A DNA stretch of 7,522 bases from Bacteroidaceae bacterium. GTDB lineage: Bacteria > Bacteroidota > Bacteroidia > Bacteroidales > Bacteroidaceae. This document shows, in pieces, positions 1-6,477 of the stretch; position 1 is the stretch's first letter; every line of letters begins with the position of its first letter. Under the pieces are notes generated by a model. The model made no database searches. It worked only from the letters and a program-made list of their open reading frames with translations, and was not told the origin of the DNA. The translations under genes and the position numbers were made by a program. The DNA lies in the NCBI GenBank assembly GCA_017472905.1, contig JAFUNW010000038.1, positions 1-7,522 on the forward strand, written 5' to 3'.

Positions 1-442
1 GAAAATCTATCAATCGGTTTATGGCTTCTTCTATAATAGAACGTACAATCAACCATTCTTCTTCGCTCAATTCTTGTACATCAACTCGGGTTAAAACATC
101 CGGCATACGCAGTAATGTAGAGAACCAATCTGTAGGAAGTGGAATTTTATATTCTTCTGCGATGGTCTTTATTTGCTCATGGTAATTGGCAATCAAAGCT
201 GTATTGATAGGAGTTGCTGATTCATTGGCTTCTTTTTCAATCCATAAATTAAAGTCTATTTTCCCACGTTCCAAACTATTGGAGATAGAAGCTCGAATTT
301 CCATCTCTTTTTCACGATATAGGGGGGCGATTCTAGTATTTAAGTCCATCGCTTTGCTGTTTAGCGATTTGATTTCGGCATATATTTTCTTATCGCCATA
401 TATAGCGGAAGCTTTGCCATAGCCTGTCATTGATTGTATCAT
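1..442 (-). CDS. yicC: YicC-family endoribonuclease, N-terminal part (C-terminus outside window)
   Basis: This frame is open from an ATG at 442-440 to the window edge, giving 147 complete codons. The protein begins MIQSMTGYGKA, the hallmark start of the YicC family. It continues with a conserved segment (about residues 20-70: AEIKSLNSKAMDLNTRI, then RKxE-like charged stretch and ERGKIDFNLWIE) typical of the YicC N-terminal domain. Family members are about 290 residues, so roughly half is present. E. coli YicC is reported to be a metal-dependent endoribonuclease involved in small-RNA turnover; the role in Bacteroidota is inferred from family membership only. The start is supported by the conserved N-terminus, a purine-rich AAAGAGAG directly before the ATG, and a matching promoter at 473-503. 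It is transcribed divergently from tsaB. The catalytic C-terminal DUF1732 part is not visible. Confidence 0.93.
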   Translation of the reverse strand, partial: MIQSMTGYGKASAIYGDKKIYAEIKSLNSKAMDLNTRIAPLYREKEMEIRASISNSLERGKIDFNLWIEKEANESATPINTALIANYHEQIKTIAEEYKIPLPTDWFSTLLRMPDVLTRVDVQELSEEEWLIVRSIIEEAINRLIDF

Positions 443-472
443 CTCTCTTTTATACTTTTTGCTTTTAGGCCG

Positions 473-503
473 CAAAGATAGTGCAAACCGAGCGGAGTGC
501 AAA
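473..503 (-). promoter_or_regulatory. Bacteroides-type promoter for yicC
   Basis: Read on the minus strand, TTTG (503-500) is followed by a 19-nt spacer and TATCTTTG (480-473). This is an exact fit to the Bacteroides consensus TTTG-N19-21-TAnnTTTG. The yicC ATG lies about 30 nt downstream. This promoter is the left arm of the inverted repeat at 472-553. The transcription start itself is inferred. Confidence 0.82.
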
Positions 504-521
504 AAAAAAGAATAACTTCTT

Positions 522-552
522 TTTGTGCTTCTCTCGGTTTGCATTATCTTTG
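522..552 (+). promoter_or_regulatory. Bacteroides-type promoter for the tsaB-DUF4290-murA-rimM operon
   Basis: TTTG (522-525), a 19-nt spacer and TATCTTTG (545-552) match the Bacteroides-type consensus exactly. The tsaB ATG at 584 gives an expected leader of roughly 25 nt containing AAAGGA. No other promoter of this quality was seen upstream of the downstream operon genes, so this is likely the main promoter for the whole operon. Confidence 0.85.
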
Positions 553-583
553 CCGATGTAAAACAAGTATAAAGGAAAGAAAT

Positions 584-1276
584 ATGTCATGCATATTACA
601 TATTGAGACCTCTACGGAGGTATGTTCTGTGTCTGTTAGCGAAGATGGTACAACTATTTTTTCGCAAGAAGATTTTGCCGGACAGCAACATGCTGTCAAA
701 TTAGGCTCTTTCGTAGATGAGGCTCTTTCATTCATTAATAGTCATGCTATTCCATTGGATGCAGTGGCTGTTAGCTGTGGACCTGGCTCGTACACCGGAT
801 TGCGCATTGGGGTTTCTATGGCAAAAGGAATCTGCTATGGTCAGGATTTACCATTAATAGGGATACCGACATTGAAAATACTTTGTGTCCCGATTTTATT
901 GTTTCATGATTTACCGGAAAATGCTTTGTTATGTCCCATGATAGATGCCCGTAGAATGGAAGTGTATGCGGCTTTATATGACCGTTCATTGCAAGTTGTA
1001 CGTGAAACAGCTGCCGATATTGTAGATGAAGATACCTATTTGGAGTATTTGGAGAAACAACCGGTTTACTTTTTTGGGAATGGTTCAGGTAAATGTCGTG
1101 AAAAGATTACGCATCCCAATGCTCATTTCATTGAAAACATTCGTCCTTTAGCTAAAATGATGTTCCCTTTGGCTGAAAAAGCCATCGCAGAAAACGATTT
1201 TAAGGATGTCGCTTATTTCGAACCATATTATTTGAAAGAATTTGTTGCTACAAAATCAAAATCGAAAGTTTTATAA
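584..1276 (+). CDS. tsaB: tRNA threonylcarbamoyladenosine biosynthesis protein TsaB
   Basis: This 230-residue protein has the usual TsaB length and an ASKHA-type (YeaZ/TsaB) fold signature. It starts with the strand ILHIETSTEVCSVSV (4-18), includes QQHA at 34-37, carries the family signature GPGSYTGLRIG at 66-76, then DARRMEVY at 121-128 and EPYYLKEF near the C-terminus (213-220). TsaB is the non-catalytic partner that supports TsaD, with TsaE, in placing t6A at position 37 of ANN-decoding tRNAs in the cytoplasm. The start at 584 is chosen because conserved sequence begins there and AAAGGA lies 8 nt upstream. The in-frame ATG at 497 lies inside the promoter palindrome and would add 29 unconserved residues. 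It is the first gene of a four-gene operon, with a 10-nt gap to the next gene. Confidence 0.95.
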   Translation: MSCILHIETSTEVCSVSVSEDGTTIFSQEDFAGQQHAVKLGSFVDEALSFINSHAIPLDAVAVSCGPGSYTGLRIGVSMAKGICYGQDLPLIGIPTLKILCVPILLFHDLPENALLCPMIDARRMEVYAALYDRSLQVVRETAADIVDEDTYLEYLEKQPVYFFGNGSGKCREKITHPNAHFIENIRPLAKMMFPLAEKAIAENDFKDVAYFEPYYLKEFVATKSKSKVL

Positions 1277-1286
1277 GATTGAACAT

Positions 1287-1898
1287 ATGAAATATAATAC
1301 CCAACAGCAGAAACTACCAATGCCGGAATATGGACGTGGTATACAAAATATGGTGGACCATGCGTTGACGATAGAAGATCGCGAAGAACGTCAGCGTTGT
1401 GCAAATACGATTGTTAAAATTATGGGAAATATGTTTCCTTTGATGCGCGAATTGCCGGATTTTAAGCGAAAGTTATGGGATCATTTAGCAATCATGTCTG
1501 ATTTTAAATTGGATATAGATTATCCTTATGAAGTTGTAAAACCTGAGACTTTGCAGACCTCTCCGGAACGTATTCCTTATTCTTTGGGTCGCATTCGCTA
1601 TCGCCATTATGGATATGTCTTAGAACAGTTAATAAAAAAGGCTGCAGAATATCCGGAAGGAGAAGAAAAGAAGCAGCTGCTTCATTTGATAGCTGTTTTG
1701 ATGCGGAAAAATTATATCACATGGAACAAAGATTCGGTTGAACTACAAAAAATTATATCTGATTTACAAGAATACTCTGAGGGAAAAATATGTATATCTG
1801 AATCGGATTTGGAACTTACGGATTTAGAGCCACAACTGATGGCACAACGCCGTGCAATGTTTGCACAGCAACGTAGACGTTCCGCAAAGAAGAAATAG
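1287..1898 (+). CDS. DUF4290 family protein of unknown function
   Basis: This 203-residue protein is recognised from memory as DUF4290, a family found in Bacteroidota, by the stretches MPEYGRGIQNMVDHALTIED (12-31), KLWDHLAIMSDFKLDIDYPY (62-81) and GRIRYRHYGY (101-110). It has no signal peptide or membrane segment, so it is probably cytoplasmic. It looks mainly helical in the first two thirds. The acidic stretch SESDLELTDLEP (171-182) is followed by a strongly basic tail, QQRRRSAKKK (194-203), which could touch RNA or DNA. The start at 1287 is the conserved MKYNTQQQK; an upstream ATG at 1242 would overlap tsaB. It lies 10 nt after tsaB and 25 nt before murA, so it is very probably cotranscribed with both. 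The function is not known to me. The setting suggests a core role in translation or cell-wall growth, but that is inference. Confidence 0.9.
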   Translation: MKYNTQQQKLPMPEYGRGIQNMVDHALTIEDREERQRCANTIVKIMGNMFPLMRELPDFKRKLWDHLAIMSDFKLDIDYPYEVVKPETLQTSPERIPYSLGRIRYRHYGYVLEQLIKKAAEYPEGEEKKQLLHLIAVLMRKNYITWNKDSVELQKIISDLQEYSEGKICISESDLELTDLEPQLMAQRRAMFAQQRRRSAKKK

Positions 1899-1923
1899 TT
1901 TTTTATATATTAATATAAGGTAT

Positions 1924-3234
1924 ATGGCTTCATTTGTTATAGAAGGAGGGCATAAATTAAGTGGTGAAATTACACCACAAGGTGCTAAAAACGAAGTATT
2001 GGAAATATTATGTGCAACAATTCTTACTTCCGAAGAAGTTGTTGTAAATAATGTACCGGATATCTTGGATGTGAATAATCTGATTCAGTTGATGAGAGAT
2101 ATGGGTGTTAAGGTTTTCAGCAAAGGCAATGGACAATACTCTTTTCAAGCTGATGAAGTGAATATATCCTATATTTACAGCGATGAGTTTATGCAGAAGT
2201 GTTCCTCCTTGCGAGGATCTGTCATGCTGATTGGTCCATTGGTCGCTCGTTTTGGTAAGGCATTGATATCCAAACCCGGTGGTGATAAAATAGGCCGTAG
2301 GCGCATTGATACACATTTGTTGGGTATTCAAAAATTGGGTGCTGATTTTACATACAATGCAGAACAAGATGTTTTCGAATTGGTTGCATCCTCAAAAGGC
2401 TTACGGGGTACTACTATGTTGCTAGATGAAGCATCTGTAACAGGTACAGCCAACATCGTAATGTCTGCAGTTTTGGCGAGTGGTACGACGACAATATACA
2501 ATGCGGCTTGTGAACCTTATATTCAGCAACTTTGCAAGATGTTGAACAATATGGGAGCACAAATCAGTGGAATCTCTTCCAATCTTCTCACGATAAAAGG
2601 GGTTGACGCTTTGCACGGATGCGAACATACCGTACTCCCTGATATGATAGAAGTGGGTAGCTTTATCGGGATGGCAGCCATGACTCAAAGTGAAATTACA
2701 ATAAAAAATGTTTCATACGAGAATTTGGGTATTATTCCAAGTAGTTTTCGTAGATTGGGTATTCGATTGGAACAACGAGGGGATGATATATTTATTCCAT
2801 CGCAAGAACATTATGAAATAGAATCTTTTATTGATGGTTCTATTATGACATTGGCGGATGCCCCTTGGCCGGGATTGACACCGGATTTGTTGAGCGTTTT
2901 GTTGGTTGTAGCAACGCAAGCAAAAGGTAGCGTACTGATTCATCAAAAGATGTTTGAAAGCCGTTTGTTTTTTGTGGACAATTTAATAGATATGGGAGCA
3001 CAGATTATTTTGTGCGACCCGCATCGGGCTGTCGTTATTGGACATGATCATCAGCTTACTTTGCGAGGTAAACAAATGACTTCGCCTGACATTCGGGCCG
3101 GTATTGCATTGTTGATTGCAGCGATGAGTGCAAAAGGTGTCAGTCGTATTCACAATATAGAACAGATTGATCGGGGATATCAGAATATAGAGCATCGCTT
3201 GAATGCATTGGGCGCGCGTATTACAAGAATGTAA
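1924..3234 (+). CDS. murA: UDP-N-acetylglucosamine 1-carboxyvinyltransferase MurA (Asp-type active site)
   Basis: This 436-residue enzyme transfers enolpyruvate from PEP to UDP-GlcNAc, the first committed step of peptidoglycan synthesis, in the cytoplasm. It shows the EPSP-synthase-like two-domain layout: Lys22 in QGAKNEVLEIL, the active-site loop PGGDKIGRRRIDTH (118-131), the catalytic Asp equivalent (Asp321) in APWPGLTPDLL, and Arg391 in SPDIRAGIALL near the C-terminus. The residue at the place of E. coli Cys115 is Asp121. Asp at this site is known to make MurA insensitive to fosfomycin, as in Mycobacterium and Chlamydia. The start at 1924 matches the conserved MASFVIEGGHKLSGEI and follows a weak ATAAGG. 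An earlier in-frame ATG at 1852 would overlap the DUF4290 gene and is rejected. The stop is 3 nt before rimM. Confidence 0.96.
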   Translation: MASFVIEGGHKLSGEITPQGAKNEVLEILCATILTSEEVVVNNVPDILDVNNLIQLMRDMGVKVFSKGNGQYSFQADEVNISYIYSDEFMQKCSSLRGSVMLIGPLVARFGKALISKPGGDKIGRRRIDTHLLGIQKLGADFTYNAEQDVFELVASSKGLRGTTMLLDEASVTGTANIVMSAVLASGTTTIYNAACEPYIQQLCKMLNNMGAQISGISSNLLTIKGVDALHGCEHTVLPDMIEVGSFIGMAAMTQSEITIKNVSYENLGIIPSSFRRLGIRLEQRGDDIFIPSQEHYEIESFIDGSIMTLADAPWPGLTPDLLSVLLVVATQAKGSVLIHQKMFESRLFFVDNLIDMGAQIILCDPHRAVVIGHDHQLTLRGKQMTSPDIRAGIALLIAAMSAKGVSRIHNIEQIDRGYQNIEHRLNALGARITRM

Positions 3235-3237
3235 AGT

Positions 3238-3759
3238 ATGATAAAACAAGAAGACGTCTTTCGGATAGGACAATTAGGAAAGCCTCACGGGGTGAAAGGA
3301 GAGATTTCTTTCAATTTTACCGATGATATATTTGATCGTACTGATGAATGCGAATATTTGGTCGGGATGGTTGATGGAATATTGGTTCCATTTTATATAG
3401 AAGAATATCGTTTTAAGACCGATACAGTGGCATTGATAAAGTTTGAAGGGGTTGATACTTCTGAACAAGCGCGTGTTTTTACAGGAATGGAAATATTTTT
3501 TCCAAAAGAATTTGCAGCAGAACCGGAAGAACTATCGTGGAGCTATTTTGTCGGATTTCAAGTATTTGATGTCCGATATGGAATTTTGGGAGTGATAGCT
3601 GCAGTTGATGAGGCTACTATCAATACTTTATTTGTCATAACCCAAATGGATGGAAACGAGTTGCTGATTCCGGCTCAAGAGGTTTTTATCGTGGATATAG
3701 ACCACCGGAAGAGAAGCATAAAAATGGATTTGCCAGAAGGCATGATAGAGAATCATTAA
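3238..3759 (+). CDS. rimM: Ribosome maturation factor RimM
   Basis: This 173-residue protein has the normal RimM length and the two-domain layout. The N-terminal RimM barrel begins RIGQLGKPHGVKGE (9-22). The C-terminal PRC-barrel covers about 97-166, with ELLIPAQEVFIVDID (141-155) and the closing motif LPEGMIEN (165-172), equivalent to LPEGLLE in other members. RimM binds r-protein S19 and helps assemble the head of the 30S subunit, including processing of 16S rRNA. It is the last gene of the operon, starts 3 nt after the murA stop (suggesting translational coupling), and is followed within 10 nt by a strong terminator. In many bacteria rimM sits with rpsP and trmD; here it is with murA and a DUF4290 gene, which from memory is usual in Bacteroidales. 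Confidence 0.95.
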   Translation: MIKQEDVFRIGQLGKPHGVKGEISFNFTDDIFDRTDECEYLVGMVDGILVPFYIEEYRFKTDTVALIKFEGVDTSEQARVFTGMEIFFPKEFAAEPEELSWSYFVGFQVFDVRYGILGVIAAVDEATINTLFVITQMDGNELLIPAQEVFIVDIDHRKRSIKMDLPEGMIENH

Positions 3760-3767
3760 TCTCTTAT

Positions 3768-3810
3768 ATAATAAAAAAGGTTGTTCCCAATGGACAACCT
3801 TTTTTATTAT
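3768..3810. terminator. Bidirectional Rho-independent terminator between rimM and dnaA
   Basis: The left arm (3768-3787) and right arm (3792-3810) pair over about 19 bp around the 4-nt loop CAAT, with one bulged T in GTTGTTCC against GGACAAC. The core is GC-containing (GGTTGT), flanked by A6 on one side and T6 on the other, so it works as a U-tailed hairpin in both directions. The outer right arm includes the dnaA stop codon (3807-3809), so dnaA translation runs up to the hairpin base. Confidence 0.93.
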
Positions 3811-5222
3811 TTCTTGTTTCTTTTATGAAGAGCGACTTCTATTTCTTCGACTTGATTTCTAAATCCTTTATCTACTTGTAATTGACCTTCTACCATTTTG
3901 CAAGCATGAAGTACTGTAGCGTGGTCTCGCTTACCTATTAATTGACCTATTTTCGCAGATGAAGCTTCTGTGTGTTTTTTTGCTAAATACATGGCAATTT
4001 GGCGTACTTGAACAATCTCACGTTTACGTGTTTTCGTGAAGACTGCAGAAATATCTATTTGATAGTGGTCGCAAACCTTATCTAAAATGTCTTCTACACT
4101 TAATGGCTTGTTCTCAACCATACGAACCGCCTTTTTGATAACTCGTTCTGCTAAATCAATGTCTACTTCGCGGTTGTAAATAGTTGAATGTGCCATTAAG
4201 GATATAATGATACCTTCTAAGTCGCGTACACTCTCATGGACGTTTTCTGCAATATAATCAATAACTTTTTCAGGAAACTTCAAACCATCTCTATATACTT
4301 TGCTCCACAATATCTGTTTGCGAAGTTCTACATTGGGTTTTTCCATTTCAGCAATCAGTCCCCATTTGAAGCGAGTCAACAAGCGCTCTTCCATACCTTG
4401 TAGCATAACGGGCGGACGATCTGAAGTTAATATCAGTTGTTTGCCGGTTTGGTGCAGATGATTGAATATATGGAAGAATGTATTTTGGGTTTTTGTCAAA
4501 GTCGCAAACTCTTGAATGTCATCTATAATCAGGACATCAATACTTTGGTAGAAGTTTATGAAATCATTTACTGTATTGTTTCTTACAGAATCGGTATATT
4601 GTACTTGAAACAAATGTGCTGATACATAGAGTACTCTCTTATCGGTATACAACTCTTTGATGCGCGTACCTATAGCATTAATTAAATGCGTCTTGCCTAC
4701 TCCGGATGGACCATATATAAAAAGAGGGTTAAAAGAGGTCTTTGCCGGGTTTTGTGCTACGGCCTCACCTGCAGTACGAGAAAGCTTATTGCTGATACCT
4801 TCTATAAAATTTTCAAAATTATAATTCGGAATCAAACGAGGGTCTAAATCTTGTACGGCCGGTGCTTGGAGAATATTAGGAGCTGTATTCCCTTTACGGA
4901 TTTCACGTGGCTGAACTGCTGTTGAGCGGTTGCTTGCTTCCTGTTCTACTGTTTGATTATTGGTTTTGTCTACCAATATTTTATATACCAATTGTGTACC
5001 TTCTCCATATACGCGATAAAGAGTGGAACGCAACAAGTCAAGGTAGTGCTCCTCTAAATATTCACATACAAAATGGCTAGGCACTCCTAAAGTAAGTGTC
5101 TTACCATTATACTCCACAGGTATAATGGATTTGAAAAACGTATTGAAAGATGACTCTGACAAATTGTCTCCGATTATTTTGAGACAACGTTCCCAAAGCA
5201 CAACATGATTTTGAACTGTCAT
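3807..5222 (-). CDS. dnaA: Chromosomal replication initiator protein DnaA
   Basis: This 471-residue protein has all four DnaA domains. Domain I (about 1-85) begins with the typical W..CL..I.DNLSESSFNTFF helix set. A short variable linker (about 86-125) follows. The AAA+ domain III has Walker A GPSGVGKTH (171-179), Walker B LIIDDIQ (231-237), sensor 1 TSDRPP (267-272), the arginine-finger region EERLLTRFKWGL (278-289) and sensor 2 SVRDLEGI (331-338). Domain IV has the DNA-binding signature GKRDHATVLHA (430-440). It binds ATP and DnaA boxes to open oriC. The start ATG at 5222 fits the family N-terminus and the promoter at 5268-5299. The gene stands alone; dnaN and recF are not adjacent, and I saw no DnaA-box cluster around it. 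Confidence 0.97.
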   Translation of the reverse strand: MTVQNHVVLWERCLKIIGDNLSESSFNTFFKSIIPVEYNGKTLTLGVPSHFVCEYLEEHYLDLLRSTLYRVYGEGTQLVYKILVDKTNNQTVEQEASNRSTAVQPREIRKGNTAPNILQAPAVQDLDPRLIPNYNFENFIEGISNKLSRTAGEAVAQNPAKTSFNPLFIYGPSGVGKTHLINAIGTRIKELYTDKRVLYVSAHLFQVQYTDSVRNNTVNDFINFYQSIDVLIIDDIQEFATLTKTQNTFFHIFNHLHQTGKQLILTSDRPPVMLQGMEERLLTRFKWGLIAEMEKPNVELRKQILWSKVYRDGLKFPEKVIDYIAENVHESVRDLEGIIISLMAHSTIYNREVDIDLAERVIKKAVRMVENKPLSVEDILDKVCDHYQIDISAVFTKTRKREIVQVRQIAMYLAKKHTEASSAKIGQLIGKRDHATVLHACKMVEGQLQVDKGFRNQVEEIEVALHKRNKK

Positions 5223-5267
5223 ATTGCTCTGATAGCTTTTTAATAAATAATGAAACTTCTACGACTG

Positions 5268-5299
5268 CAAATTTGCGAATCTTATTTTGAAAAAACAAA
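5268..5299 (-). promoter_or_regulatory. Probable dnaA promoter
   Basis: On the minus strand, TTTG (5299-5296), a 20-nt spacer and CAAATTTG (5275-5268) resemble TTTG-N19-21-TAnnTTTG with one mismatch at the first base of the -7 element. The dnaA ATG is 45 nt further on. The -7 element lies inside the perfect 10-bp palindrome GCAAATTTGC (5267-5276), which could also be a repressor site. This is a consensus match only. Confidence 0.55.
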
Positions 5300-5614
5300 T
5301 GATTTTTTTCTTGTTTTTTTTAGGTTAATAATAAGTCGTTTACTTTCAGTTATTTAGATGTAGATGAAAAAACCGCATTTATTTAGACAATTTAATTTTT
5401 TGTAATTTCTTGAACCATAAGGAGTTTTGCTGTAATTTATATGAGATGAGAAAAAATATGGGATAGTGATGGAAAAACTCTATTCTTGTGAATAGAAGCT
5501 ATTTGAGAGGAAAAAAACAATGAACCAAGATTTACGAATGTTATTTGGATGAAATCTAATTAAGCGTTGTGTTGCTAAATGTTGTTTAGTCGGTCCAAGT
5601 ATAAGTAAAATAAC
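5300..5614. other. AT-rich intergenic stretch without a recognisable gene
   Basis: No frame here gives more than very short peptides; the longest ATG-started ones I found are 13 and 10 codons. There is no match to TTTG-N19-21-TAnnTTTG on the plus strand and no TTATCCACA-type DnaA box. The only local structure is the small hairpin at 5479-5496. It may hold upstream dnaA regulation, an undetected small RNA, or nothing. Confidence 0.5.
5479..5496. repeat. Small perfect inverted repeat
   Basis: TCTATTC (5479-5485) and GAATAGA (5490-5496) are perfect 7-bp arms around a TTGT loop. No U-tract follows on either strand, so it is not a terminator. It could be a protein-binding dyad or an RNA hairpin if the region is transcribed. 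Confidence 0.4.
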
Positions 5615-5650
5615 AAAGTGGAGTATAGCCGCAGGGGTATGCTCCACTTT
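5615..5650. terminator. Hairpin terminator after the membrane-protein gene
   Basis: The 13-nt arms AAAGTGGAGTATA (5615-5627) and TATGCTCCACTTT (5638-5650) flank a 10-nt loop. It lies 29 nt beyond the stop codon of the sigma/membrane-protein unit (stop 5680-5682, minus), which is its natural user; its minus-strand tail is a loose T-rich run. On the plus strand the single imperfect pair becomes a U-G wobble, so the stem is fully paired and a T5 tract follows. The hairpin may therefore work in both directions. Confidence 0.75.
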
Positions 5651-5679
5651 TTCATTTACAACATTATTAATGCATTGGC

Positions 5680-6462
5680 TTACGGTGCTTTCGTTATTTC
5701 ATCAACGGTAAGTGGAATATTGTAGTCGATACGGTCGCATTGGTTAACCAGGATAAAGCCATCTGCATCATCTGCTACATGAACCGAAAAAGACTTCATC
5801 AGCCCGTCAATCTTGGAAAAAACACCTTCATAGATATATTCATATTTGTAAACATGCTTGTCTTTACGAAGTGTAATTTCAGTGTCCGTTTCGTGAACAA
5901 TGCTAAGATTCTTCTTGTTTTCATTAAACTTTCCCATTAGTACGTCCAATGTAACCCAATTGTTGAAATCCGGTTTCAGATTCATCCGTAGCATAGCGAT
6001 TTCCAATTCACCGTTACTCCACACTTTCATACTGTCGGGGGTATAGAGAAAGGTCGTCATGTGTGGATATTCCGAATTCTCCTGTAAATCCATTCTACTG
6101 AAGTCTCCTTTCTCTGTCCGCAAGATGGTGTAGATTAGTTTTCCAGACAAATCACTTTTTTCAGGTATACTGCATGTCATTTGCATTCGACAACTACGTA
6201 TCTCCTTCATTTTAGTCATAGCCCTGTCAATAACTTGGGCAGCACGTACCTCACCAGGAACAAACATCCTGATTCCAAGGAATACGCCCATCATCACTAC
6301 AGCTGCCACTCCAATAGTGCGTACGTATCGCCATAGGGAAACGCGCTTGGTTGTTTCAGGCACTTTGAACGAAGTATTACACCGAGGGGCATGCTTGGGG
6401 GTCAGCAGATTCACCACCTGTTCGTCTAGTCTCTCATTGTCTCTTTTTTCTTTCATTATCAT
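5680..6462 (-). CDS. Single-pass membrane protein, probable regulator of the adjacent ECF sigma factor
   Basis: This 260-residue protein has a cytoplasmic N-terminus of about 44 residues including LLTPKHAPRCNTSFKVP (19-35), one membrane helix at about 47-68 (IGVAAVVMMGVFLGIRMF core) with arginines on the inner side, and a periplasmic domain of about 190 residues. That domain starts AAQVIDRAMTKMKEI (74-88) and looks rich in beta strands, which recalls the LolA/RseB-like fold; this is an impression, not a demonstrated match. It lacks the HxxxCxxC zinc anti-sigma motif. From memory, similar proteins follow ECF sigma genes in Bacteroides. It begins 15 nt after the sigma stop, so the two are cotranscribed. 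An alternative start two codons later (Met3, 6456) is equally possible. Reading: membrane sensor or anti-sigma; confidence is high that the gene is real, moderate for the role. Confidence 0.7.
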   Translation of the reverse strand: MIMKEKRDNERLDEQVVNLLTPKHAPRCNTSFKVPETTKRVSLWRYVRTIGVAAVVMMGVFLGIRMFVPGEVRAAQVIDRAMTKMKEIRSCRMQMTCSIPEKSDLSGKLIYTILRTEKGDFSRMDLQENSEYPHMTTFLYTPDSMKVWSNGELEIAMLRMNLKPDFNNWVTLDVLMGKFNENKKNLSIVHETDTEITLRKDKHVYKYEYIYEGVFSKIDGLMKSFSVHVADDADGFILVNQCDRIDYNIPLTVDEITKAP

Positions 6463-6477
6463 TATGGTTTAAATGGT

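Larger units (their letters stand above)
472..553. repeat. Large near-palindrome carrying the two divergent promoters
   Basis: The left arm is 472-512 and the right arm 517-553, around a 4-nt centre (513-516, TAAC). Reading inward from either end gives GCAAAGATA-(G/A)-TGCAAACCGAG identically. The next seven positions match partly (CGGAGTG against AGAAGCA), followed by C and an A-tract that is 9 A long on the left and 5 on the right, then GAA. Differences in the paired bases are mostly transitions. Each arm contains one whole promoter, so the symmetry makes the region a mirror-image promoter pair. From memory, GCAAACCGAG-type intergenic elements recur in Bacteroidales genomes; I could not verify this here. 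Confidence 0.88.

Noticed and set aside
186..422. Plus-strand open frame of 78 codons
   Set aside because: It lies fully antisense to the clearly conserved YicC N-terminus and has no recognisable family or promoter.
497..583. N-terminal extension of tsaB from the ATG at 497 (29 extra residues)
   Set aside because: The extension runs through the promoter palindrome, has no similarity to TsaB N-termini, and lies upstream of the expected transcription start.
5364..5552. Short plus-strand peptides MKKPHLFRQFNFL (5364-5405) and MNQDLRMLFG (5520-5552)
   Set aside because: They are too short to distinguish from chance, with no promoter match upstream; only the second has a weak purine-rich stretch before its ATG.
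5223..5679. oriC next to dnaA
   Set aside because: No DnaA-box cluster or strong unwinding element arrangement is visible beyond general A/T richness; gene neighbours typical of an origin are absent.
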